Source of the DNA: Aptenodytes patagonicus
Taxonomy: Eukaryota > Chordata > Aves > Sphenisciformes > Spheniscidae
Direction: 5' to 3'
DNA length: 64,000 nucleotides
Assembly (NCBI RefSeq): GCF_965638725.1
Contig: NC_134982.1
Coordinates: 45,803,182-45,867,181 of the forward strand
The notes under the pieces are model-generated. The model was not told the DNA's origin, searched no databases, and saw only the letters and a program-made list of their open reading frames with translations. How positions within the stretch are numbered: position 1 is the stretch's first letter; every line of letters starts with the position of its first letter. Below are positions 51,662 to 61,522 of the stretch, piece after piece. A program made the translations under genes and the position numbers.

Positions 51662-53617
51662 TTTTTTGTAACTGTGAAGATAGTTAACCAGTGAAACAAC
51701 ATCTTGGGTGTAATGGTGGATTTTTTTCTCCTTGCATAAGACCTTCTTCTTCTAAAAGTTGCTGTAGTGTACTGGCTAGAGCCTTAGCTTGATGCTGAGA
51801 GTTGAGTTACAGACTACAGAGTCTGTATTAATACTCAGTTATTTCTTAATTAGGTCATATCCTTCCTTTGACATATATTGACAGTCTGGCTCTACCAAGG
51901 TCAGTGTAAGTTTTCTGTAGAAAGTAGTAAGTAGCAGCCTGAAGACTTTGAAAGCCCTCAAGGAATTTAGGCACATTCTTTTTATTGATTTCCATTGACA
52001 GTTGTGTAGCCAAATGCTGTAGTAACCTTTGAAAATTTCATCCAAAGTATTTGGTTTTGTGATTGCTGAAGTCCCAGCTGTGCACAGTGAAGATATGAGT
52101 CATTCTCTAGTGATGCTTAACAGTTCCACTGTGTGATGGCCTTGGGCCATAGGTTTGCACTAATGATGGTCTGTGAAGGTAAATAGCCCCCCCTACACTT
52201 AAAGGAGGGTTTGTTCCTTCTAAAGCATGAGATGGTATTTGGAGAGACTCAGCTGACATATGAGTTCCTCCTGCTTGTCTCTGTGGTGTGCAGTTGTGCT
52301 GGGGTGAGGGAAGTGACTGCTTATTCTAATCCAGAGCTGCCTATTCCTGGGAGTAAAGTGTTATCAATTTGAATATGAGAACAGATACTCTGTATGTGGT
52401 GAAAAACCATAGCTGTTATACACCCATACATAATGAAACACGTGGATTTTAGTGTACGCTTTCATCTATTGAACTGCGTAAATCTCTATGTTACAGTTTA
52501 AAATTCTCAGTAGCAGGTTCTGTCCTCCCATTTTTGTAGAGATTGAAAAGCTTTGGATAGATTATTGAGAAGAAAGGGGACTTGAGAAAACAAAATGAAA
52601 CGGAGTGGTCTTAAGAAGATCATTCAGAAACTCTCTTTTCTCTGTCCGGTCAGAACAGGAGAGCACTCAATGAATTTGAATGAACAGACAAATTTCAGAA
52701 CTGGTAAAACGGAATGGCTCTTGTATACAGACTGGACAGTACACCTGTGAAACTCATTGCTGCAGAAGGCTATTAAGGCCAAGAGTATAACAAACTTAAG
52801 AAAGAAATTGGATACTAGCAGGGTTATTACTGATATCCAGAATTATAATAATTAATGCTGTCAAAGTTTGAAAGAGATACTGTGTTTCGAGCTGTGGAGC
52901 ACAGGGTAATCTCTGTCTGACAGATAGCAAGATGAGACTTGTGGAAAGATGATGTCATGTCTACCTTGCATGGGCTCTTATGCTACAGTCTAAACTTACT
53001 ATGCTAGCAGTATACAAAAGTATTTGAACCTGTTCTCTGATTGCTTGTATCAATTACTGTGTACAAAGTCCTTTAAAATGTACATCCGTATCAACAGAAG
53101 TGATAGTCATCTAAAGCACTGCATTTAACAAATTAAGTCAGGAGTAAATGCAGCATGGTTGGATATCTTCCTAATTGTGTAGGTGTCAAAATGCTACCGA
53201 CTCATATAAATGGTCTCACACTATGCTGAGCATACATACTGAGCATATGTGTCTGTTAGGGTGCATTGTGATTTTTTAAATAGTTATTTTTTAGTGCAGG
53301 TTTTGCTGCTTAGTCACGTTGCTTTATTGGTAAGTCCAGTGTGTCACATTTTCTAGAGACAAGGTCTTACGCTACTGTCTGCTTTTTCCAAACAGAGCCA
53401 CTTCTCAACTAGTGTGTAGTCTGCTGTGGAGCAGGGTGGGTGCCACTGGAAATAAAAGCCAAAATGACCTTGCGGTTAAAGTTCACTAACTCAAGAAATC
53501 CAACCAGAAAAAATGAATCCCAAGGCAATTCTTGTATGTGTTTCCCACCCACCTCTTATGACTGGGAAAGGAAGTAGAAAAAATCACACACAATAATGTG
53601 ATTATTCTGTTACTCTG

Positions 53618-53694
53618 TTCTATTCTATTCTATTCTATTCTATTCTATTCTATTCTATTCTATTCTATGCTATTCTATTCTATTCTACTCTAGT
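53618..53694. repeat. ATTCT pentanucleotide array, about 15 copies
   Basis: TATTC units run uninterrupted to about 53667. A G interrupts at 53669, and a few more units with one further change follow. The motif is the same pentanucleotide that expands in human ATXN10 (SCA10) and is known to unwind easily. It lies in intron 5, about 2.3 kb upstream of exon 6. Confidence 0.95.
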
Positions 53695-56022
53695 TATACT
53701 TTTTTGCTGCAATGTTTTATGCTGGGTCTTGCAACTGGTTTTTAGTGTAACTTTAGGAATCTATAGAATAATAAGCACTATTATTTTATAATGTTCTGGC
53801 AGGATACGAGCATGATGTAGCTGTTTCCCTCAGTGATATAACACCAACATGACATGTGCAGACTTTTGCAAATAAACAGAACTAGATCTAATTCTGGGTG
53901 GGAACCAGAACCAGTACCAGAGTTAAACTTCAGTTGCCTATTCTGTAAACAAACACTGCAGGAAGAAGTTGTCTCAGAACTTAACAGCTATTAAAGGAGG
54001 GCTCTAAGGGACCAAAGTTGTTTTTATTTTTGCTTACATGGGAGGTTTCATGTGAAATAATGTGTTAGTAGGAGCTGTGCAGGCTTGCACAGTGAAATGC
54101 TAATCTGTCATGTAGACCTTGTCCCAAGTGCTAGGGCCAGGAAGAAGTGGAGAGCTTTAGTCTCTTTGCACGTTCAGGTCTGGCAAGAGTAGTTGGAATC
54201 ATTTTCAGAGGTGGTGTGGAAGTATAACTTTATAAAGCAAATGATCTCATTACTTCTCTCCTTGTTCCCTAACCAGCATAATTAATATCCAAATGTTCCC
54301 TAAGATTAGTTTTATTTCCTGCCCAGCTAGTTGACAGACACTGCTGAGATTTGAATTCACAGCAGGCGAGAGCAGATGGCTACCTTCGCTAACAGATTAC
54401 TGCATCAACGCGTACAAACTGTCCAGCTCTGTCTCAATAAACTTCAACATATGATTTATAAAGTGAACATAATAGAAGAAATCCATGATGCCTGTAACGG
54501 GAATCGTATTACAGCACTACTTAAAGCACTGGGAGAATTGCCTAAGCAGTTATTGTATAGTCGTGTTGATCTTCAAATCTTATTAGGCAAGAAAGCATTG
54601 CCTGGAAAATTATTTGTCTTCTCTTTGGTATTACTTCCTCTCATTTAATTTTATTGAACTAATTAAGCTTAAAGGGAGATTTCCAATACATATAGCTTCT
54701 ATTGAAGTTCTAGCAAACTTATTAATGTGTTCACACTGATTTGATGGTTAATTGTTTGTATGGGACTTTTTACGGAAGCAAAAAAGTCTCTGCTAAACTT
54801 CTGTACCCGCAAGTCCACGATGAAACTACTGTAACCTTAACTAAAAAATGAAACAAAAAACCCCAAAACTGTTGTTTCAGAAAAAGAAAAGTCACTGAAA
54901 GATCATGCATACATATCCAGCACAGCAGATAAGCTTCATTATTTGAGATGATAAATTGCAAGTAAAATTTGCCTGGAACAGTTGATGAGAAATGCCTCAT
55001 AAAGGAGGCCAAGGCTTTTTACAGAGTGTAGCAGCTCCAAATGATGGCACAGTATCTTTTAAGAAAGATACAATATTTCTAGCATGTTGCATAATCATTT
55101 GCTATGTAAATAAATATGAAATGTGAGGTCTTCTGTGCCTGAAGTCTATTGATATTGCTGGCATTATTTTTGAAGAGGGTCGGTCTATAATTCCTTCTGG
55201 TTTTGTAAGCATTCAGCAAATATTTACTCTTTGGGAAGCTCCCATTGCTTTGAGTGCTGAAGAATGAAATACAGAGTGATTTGTAGCTCTGTGAGATGGA
55301 GGGGGAGTCCTGATTCTTGCAAAATCTGTGCTTGTTTCCTGGTGAGTGGTACCATCTCACTGCTTTTCTGCTTTCTTGAGGACAATAGCTAAGTCTGCTA
55401 TTGTCCTTTCTCTCCTCTGGTTTGATCTGTTCAGTGCTCTGTTTCCCTCACTTTGTACTTAAGATCTAGGTTTTGCCTTGCTCTCTGTGAGCTGTGTCCC
55501 TGTATGAGAGGGAAGGCTGCAATTTCTTGTGTGATACTGGGAGCTAATGGGATTTTCCTGTTAGTGTTGTGGAGAACAGTGGGAATACCGCAATGTCAGT
55601 TCGTGGAAAATAGAGTTGCTTTGCAGCTGTTACAAAGAAGCAGATTAAATTTCCTGTTTTAAAGAATAAGGGAAGGTTTTTTTTTTTTTATTTTAAAGTT
55701 AAAAACTGAAGTTAGGATAACTTCTGTTTGCCCACCTGAAACATTTCCCTATGTAATTAGCTTAATGTATTTCCACATGCAGTAATGTTTTCTTAGGTTG
55801 TGAAGCGGAGGAGGCACAGAAAAATGTTATGTAGTGGCTTAAAGATTATATGTTTCCAAAGATGCTGTTTGTACTCCCTGACTGAATAGTAACTGACCAC
55901 AGTGAATATCTGATTTAGCGGTGTTTTTGCTTGCATTTATACAGCTTGCTTATAATTGAGTGGTATCTATTTCTGTCAAATACAAATACATGTGGGTTTT
56001 TTTGTTGTTGTTTCTATCGCAG

Positions 56023-56159
56023 ACTTGCCCTCAGCAAACTTAAGCAATTACAACATCACCGTGGTAGAAGGAAAGAGCATCACATTGTACTGTGATACTA
56101 CTGGCGGGCCACCCCCTAATGTGTCCTGGGTGCTCACTAATCTTGTTTCAAATCATGAG
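56023..56159 (+). CDS. NTRK2: NTRK2 coding exon 6: first half of Ig-C2 domain 1
   Basis: This 137-nt exon completes Asp194 and encodes residues 195-239. The peptide includes [27 protein letters not shown] and [13 protein letters not shown]217 is the B-strand cysteine and W229 the core tryptophan of the Ig fold. Sequons are N199 (NLS), N204 (NIT) and N226 (NVS). The acceptor is TATCGCAG after a T-rich tract, and GTAAGT follows GAG. The exon ends in phase 0 at Glu239. Confidence 0.95.
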
Positions 56160-57279
56160 GTAAGTTTCATATTCAAATACGTGACAATTCAGAGAGGGGA
56201 GATACCTGCTGAAAGATGGAATGAAGGTTCATGTCCAGCTTTAGTTAACTTTTTATTAAAAAGATGAAAAAAAAATTAGTGTTGGGATTACATTTATTTC
56301 TCAGTTACTTTCAATCCAGGGTGACTGCCACAGTACTTTGGAGAACGACAGACATTCGTTCCTCGAGACCCTGTTTTGTACTCTGGTTTTTGGATGTTCA
56401 CTTGTAAATTACAGTACTGTAAATTTTTGAGAGTAATGTGGATCACAGTACTGAAACACAAGGGCTTTCTTATTATCACTGATATCTGCATACAGAGACT
56501 AAATCTAATTGACCCTAATCATGAAAAAAGCTTTGTGTCTCTAATTTTATTATATTTTCATGCCAAAAGTTTGGTGTGTTGGAATTTGATTGTAAATATT
56601 TTGTGGCTTGTTTAATTTTCCTTCAACAAACAAAGCAACAACAGGAAGCCTTGGAAAATGAAGTGAAGGTTTTACTAAAAAGAATGGCAAGTTTTTTTAA
56701 TGAAGTATGAAGATGTTTCCTCCATAAAATCATCTAGGCAGGGGGAATTTTGTTTTCTGAGATCTTTCTGTTCTGTGTCCCTACTTTAGGCTGTGTGCAC
56801 ACTGGAGATAGAATGATTAAGTTCTTTCTGATGGAAGTGTTAATAAGGAGAGGCATATAAGCAGATCTTCAACGTGCAGCTGCTGACCTCTTAAATTGCA
56901 ATTATTTACACAGTGGGCAAGGCCCTTTGTTATTTCCAATTTTATGGCATTGGCTTTCCTATATTCATGATGGTGCAGACTGCCTAAAGCTTCCTGGTCT
57001 GTACAAAGTGTGGGATGTGTAGTTCCAAAACTGTTCCTGTAGTGCAGAAGAGATAGGACCTCTGGAGTCTTGTAATCTTTGTACTTTCTTCCTTGAGGTC
57101 ATTATATCGGGCCTGTATAGAATTTGACTTGCCTGTCTTTCAGCTCTCATAAGTAAGAGCTCTGTAGAGCTCTAGTATTATTTTTAAAATTTTCTCTAAT
57201 CTGTAAAACTACCCAAAGGTATCAGTCGTCATCAAGAACAAGAAATTAAAACAGTTTGGGGAACCTATGCCAAGTTGTG

Positions 57280-57491
57280 CTTTTTCTCTTTTTCTCTTTT
57301 TCTCTTTTTCTCTTTTTCTCTTTTTCTCTTTTTCTCTTTTTCTCTTTTTCTCTTTTTCTCTTTTTCTCTTTTTCTCTTTTTCTCTTTTTCTCTTTTTCTC
57401 TTTTTCTCTTTTTCTCTTTTTCTCTTTTTCTCTTTTTCTCTTTTTCTCTTTTTCTCTTTTTCTCTTTTTCTTTTCCTTTTTTTCTTTTTCT
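57280..57491. repeat. 212-bp pure homopyrimidine tract, 8-nt repeat (CTCTTTTT)n
   Basis: All 212 bases on the + strand are C or T. From 57280 to about 57471 the unit CTCTTTTT repeats about 24 times with almost no variation; the last 20 bases are degenerate. Because 8 is not a multiple of 3, translation cycles every 8 residues, giving spurious open frames on both strands (KKRKREKE repeats on one, LFLFFSFS on the other). The purine complement makes it a candidate for triplex (H-DNA) formation. Confidence 0.95.
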
Positions 57492-58760
57492 GAGTTACAA
57501 GCCAAAACAAATGTGGGATGCTGTTCAGAAAGTGAGATCACCTCATTTTTTAACCCTCCTATCTTTGAAATGCCGTGGTCAGTTTGCTTCAAGATTTCCA
57601 GAAATATTCTGTCCTGGCATAACTTCATCTTGAGATTTCAGAGGGGCTTATAATATAGGCTAGCTACAACCTTAGCCATGGAGCACAGTAGTCTTTTCAG
57701 TAGCAGAAGAATGAGCGCCTTTTAAACCTCATTTGCCATTCACAACTATCCTTCCCTTTTCTGTGAGTGTTGTTTTTGGTTTCCTTTCTCTCACTTCCCT
57801 ATCTCAGTTTCTGCCTCCCTTTTCTTCACCTCCTATGCTGCTTTTGCCTGTTTTCTCTCTTTCCTGTTTTACAGAGAGACGTTAACAAAAGTTAAAACTA
57901 AACTCTAGTCCCGCAAACCTAACTGTATGCTCTCAGTTTCTGTGCTGATGTATAATCCGATTGACGTTGGTTAGATTTTTCTTGCTCTAGGTTTCAGCCC
58001 TGAGCCTGCGATTGTGCCCCTCTGCTTTCAGTCCAGCTTTCAGCACTGCTCACCTCTGTGAGTTGCACATAGAGAAGTGTGTAATGGCATGGTTGCTTTT
58101 CCACTCACCTCCCCCAGTGTCACACTGAAATCAAAGGGACATTTAACTTAAGTGGAGTTCAGGTGTCATCTCGAGGTTCAAAATTCTGGTCCCACAGGAC
58201 TGTATGCAGGAGTGTTCCCGCATGTCCCCATTGGCTGCCACTGAAAGTCACTGTGGTTTTACAGATGCAGCGTGTTATTTGTTTTTGTTCTGTGCAGCAC
58301 TGAAGTGTATGTGTACACTAAGAAAAGTACCTCAAAAGTAGTTTTTAATAATGATCCTAATTATTGTTTATTTTCTGAATGTGTTTTGGTTCCTTTCCTT
58401 TTTAAGAAAATAGTCTCGCATTTTATAAAAAAGTTAAGTATGGAAATAGTAATTATTTGGAGATGTTATGAAGGACCTGATTTAAAAAAATGAGAGTCTT
58501 TAACAACTAGCTTTGCTAGCTTTTTTCTTTTTTTTGTAACTCAGCCGTATTTCTTTATTCAGTGTTGCATAGCTGCATATTCAATATGGCATTTAAGGCT
58601 GTAAATGGGCACTGAGCTTTCTCAGAATCATAAGAATCAAGATTTCTAAGAATCATAATTCTTACCTTAATTAGCCTGTGCTTAAACACATAAAACAGTA
58701 CTTGGGCAGTAGCTTAGGTAGTAGAAGGTATGTAATTTCTTGTGGAAGGGTTCATGAGAA

Positions 58761-58968
58761 GAATCATAGAATCATAGACTCATTAAGGTTGGAAAAGACC
58801 TCTAAGATCATCGAGTCCAACCGTCAACCCAACACCACCATGCCCACTAAACCATGTCCCTAAGTGCCGCATCTACACATCTTTTAAATACTTCCAGGGA
58901 TGGGGACTCAACCACTTCCCTGGGCAGCCTGTTCCAATGTTTAACCACTCTTTCAGTAAAGAAGATGC
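58761..58968 (-). mobile_element. CR1 LINE 3' end fragment, antisense, about 208 bp
   Basis: The left edge GAATCATAGAATCATAGACT and the following GGTTGGAAAAGACCTCTAAG and ATCGAGTCCAACC are the reverse complement of an avian CR1 3' end. CCCTGGGCAGCCTGTTCCAA and TTTAACCACTCTTTCAGT-type blocks follow. The subfamily differs from the copy at 51212. It is also minus strand and severely 5'-truncated. Confidence 0.92.
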
Positions 58969-59535
58969 TTTCAAGAGAAATTTGGCTGAGTAGGAGGGAG
59001 AAGACACATTGTTGTCAAGGTGGAGTAGAGCCCAGAAGGCAGCAGGGGAAGAGATTTTGTAAGTGTAAAGGAAAGAGACAAAAGGAAGAGTAAAGCAAGT
59101 ATTGAACAGAATATAGGCGGGAAGAAAAAGTTCAAGGGGAGCAGAGATAGACCACAGAAATGAGTCATGAAGTGGAAGAGAGGGATGAGCAAGGGTATGG
59201 GTAGAGAAAAAAACACTTGTGTAGAGGGGAAGAAGTGTTTAAAAAAAAAGGCAGAAACTGAAAGTGACAGGACTGCAAAATGGTTGAGTGCAGTGTTTGT
59301 AGCAGGACTTTTGGAGCTTTGAATCCACTGCCACTGATGGTTACAATTGGTTCTGTAGGTGTTTTGTGTCTGTTTGGATAAGACACTAAAGTAAGGCTTT
59401 GATTAATTGTGGACTGATACAGCTAAAAGGAAGGGAGAATGAAAAATGCCATTCAGCTGTGGCCAGTGATTCCCTCCCTCTTCTTTGTTCTTTATGCTGC
59501 GGTTGACACATAGATGTTTTTCTGATCACTTGTAG

Positions 59536-59668
59536 AGTGACACAAGTAAGAACCCTGCCTCGCTAACCATAAAGAATGTTTCATCCATGGACAGTGGACT
59601 GTGGATCTCCTGCGTAGCAGAGAACATTGTGGGAGAGGACCAAGCCTCTGCTGAGCTCACGGTATTCT
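59536..59668 (+). CDS. NTRK2: NTRK2 coding exon 7: second half of Ig-C2 domain 1
   Basis: This 133-nt exon encodes residues 240-283 plus the first base of Phe284. The peptide begins SDTSKNPASLTIKNVSSMDS and continues GLWISCVAENIVGED. The D-S-G-x-W/Y-x-C motif is the F-strand signature of Ig domains, and C265 pairs with C217 of exon 6. N253 (NVS) is a sequon. The acceptor is CACTTGTAG. The donor is GTACGT after TTCT, a less common but acceptable donor. The exon goes from phase 0 to phase 1. Confidence 0.94.
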
Positions 59669-61222
59669 GTACGTACACAGGCCTCTATACAGTTCCCGAG
59701 GCCGAACTGCATTGGCAGCAAATGTTTTGGGTATAAATATTTTTTGGGCATGCAGGTTGTTGAAACAAAAACTTTTAAGGCATGTGAACTATCTACTGCA
59801 GTTAATGCTGGGAGTAGCCCAACCAGCAGTTGTTGTGTTTATCTTTTTCAGCCCTGCGTTCTACAAAAAATGTATTTCTAAATGCTTTATCTTCCAGTTA
59901 GAGCGATATGTAAGTAGAGGTCTGAAACCCAAAATACTCAGTGGCACTGTCAGTGTGGGAAGGTTTGTAATGATGTGCATGTACATAAACAATGTCTTAG
60001 GAATTAAGAAGTGTGAAGGCATCAAAAGGCTCATAGAATTAATTATAAGAGACTACAAATGTTTAAGTTCCTATTATCTAAAGCAACAACTGCTTTGTTC
60101 AAAAAATAACACACTTGCAACATTCGTACTGCCAGATGTAAATTTATTTGTCATAGCTTTGAATAATATAGTTATTTGTCCAGGCCAAGGAAGGGGGAAG
60201 GGACACGTAGTGCAGAGGCACTGGCTTCTTAGATCTAAGCTCCAGCTTGAATTCATTTTATGTGAACTAGACAGCATGTTTTCACAAGTTGCAACCCTCT
60301 GTTTAATTGAAGATGGGAATGGAACGCTTTGTAGATGGCAAACTTTGTTCAGCATGTGCTCATGACAGAGTAAACTAGAAAAATCACTGTAGATGTAGGT
60401 TTGTAGGTTGAAATTGGATATGTAATAGCTGTGGGAAGGGACGTAAACTAGAAATGTTTGAACAGTGTAAATGAGATTCTGAGCTTGGCACTGCTATGCA
60501 TGGTAAAAGGGAGTGTAACTAGATGAAATTGGATGCAGTTAATAATAAATATCAAGGAAAATTTCCCAATAGTGAAATAATGGGGAAAGTGTTGGAATAA
60601 TCTCCTGAGGGAAACAGAACAAATCTGTAAACTTGAGGCATTTAGCAGGTTTGAACAAAGAATGTGAAAATGTATAGTAGAAAATAGTCTTTCCCTGACA
60701 GAAGAATCCAGGGAATTAAGTCATCTGTTCTGGCTTTGATTCTGTGAAGAAAATAATCTGAAAGTTTGGATCCCTAGCTGAATATGTTTCCAGTACTACT
60801 TGCTTTTGGCCAACTTTAAAATATTTTCAATACTGTTCTGTTCCTTCAGCACTCCTCTGCACCATTTTTTCAGCAGAGTAAAGCTAAACTGTCTCTCTCC
60901 CCCTTCTCAGTGATCCAGTAACTGAACTTCCCACACCTTACGTGGTTTAAGTGCTTTAACAGGTGTTCAGTCTTTGTCTGAAACTAGTTTGTTTTGTTTC
61001 TTTCTAAAGAACGGCTTCATTTCAGTTGTGAGCATTGTACCCTAGGCAGAGCAGGTGGGTTCCTGTGTGAGTATCCTCCAAATAGGTATCATTCCTACTA
61101 ATAACATACTTTTGTACTGATGAATGAAAAATACTTCCCTGATAACTTTGGGGGGAGGGAGGGAAGGGAGGAAGGACATGTTCAGAATATTCTGATGTTC
61201 TTCACTCTTTTTTCCAATATAG
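59669..61222 (+). other. NTRK2: NTRK2 intron 7 (1,554 bp)
   Basis: The intron starts GTACGT and ends CCAATATAG. A 654-nt stop-free stretch (59712-60365) runs through its 5' half without recognisable protein homology. A G-rich patch (about 61148-61177) precedes exon 8. No transposon is recognised. Confidence 0.85.
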
Positions 61223-61522
61223 TTGCACCAAATATCACGTTTATTGAATCTCCAACCCCGGACCACCACTGGTGTATTCCATTCACTGTGAAAGGGAACC
61301 CTAAGCCCACATTGCAGTGGTTCTATGAAGGGGCTATACTGAATGAGTCTGAATACATCTGTACTAAAATACATGTTATCAATCAAAGTGAATACCATGG
61401 CTGCCTTCAGCTGGACAATCCTACCCACCTGAATAATGGTGCTTATACCTTACTGGCAAAGAATGAGTACGGAGAGGATGAAAAACGGGTTGATGCTCAT
61501 TTCATGTCAGTGCCTGGAGATG
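61223..61522 (+). CDS. NTRK2: NTRK2 coding exon 8: Ig-C2 domain 2, the neurotrophin-binding domain
   Basis: This 300-nt exon completes Phe284 and encodes residues 285-383 plus the first base of codon 384. It includes the TrkB-typical stretches [37 protein letters not shown] and [20 protein letters not shown]. In Trk receptors this membrane-proximal Ig domain is the main neurotrophin contact. C301 and C344 match the TrkB disulfide pair, which lies within one sheet rather than bridging the usual Ig sandwich. Sequons are N287, N324 and N337. The acceptor is CCAATATAG and the donor GTGAGT. The 300-nt length is phase 1 on both sides, so skipping would delete the ligand-binding domain in frame. Confidence 0.96.

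Larger units (their letters stand above)
42803..56022 (+). other. NTRK2: NTRK2 intron 5 (13,220 bp)
   Basis: The intron starts GTAATA and ends TCTATCGCAG. It holds a 28-bp T/A palindrome (49181-49208), an antisense CR1 3' end (51212-51661) and an ATTCT pentanucleotide array (53618-53694). A 90-codon open frame at 54376-54648 has no recognisable homology. No additional exon is supported. Confidence 0.85.
56160..59535 (+). other. NTRK2: NTRK2 intron 6 (3,376 bp)
   Basis: The intron starts GTAAGT and ends CACTTGTAG. It contains the 212-bp homopyrimidine octanucleotide array (57280-57491), a pyrimidine-rich stretch ending in TTTTACAG near 57875, an antisense CR1 fragment (58761-58968) and a purine-rich zone behind it (about 58980-59290). 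No exon is recognisable. Confidence 0.85.

Noticed and set aside
54376..54648. 90-codon ATG-initiated frame in intron 5
   Set aside because: The peptide looks protein-like but matches no family I recognise, and no compatible splice structure or retrogene hallmark was found.
57209..57653. Lys/Arg/Glu-rich and Phe/Leu/Ser-rich open frames on both strands
   Set aside because: They are products of the 8-nt CTCTTTTT array, which is stop-free in every frame, and not genes.
57770..57875. Pyrimidine-rich stretch ending in TTTTACAG, a cryptic 3' splice site in intron 6
   Set aside because: No Trk-like peptide follows and no matching donor defines an exon.
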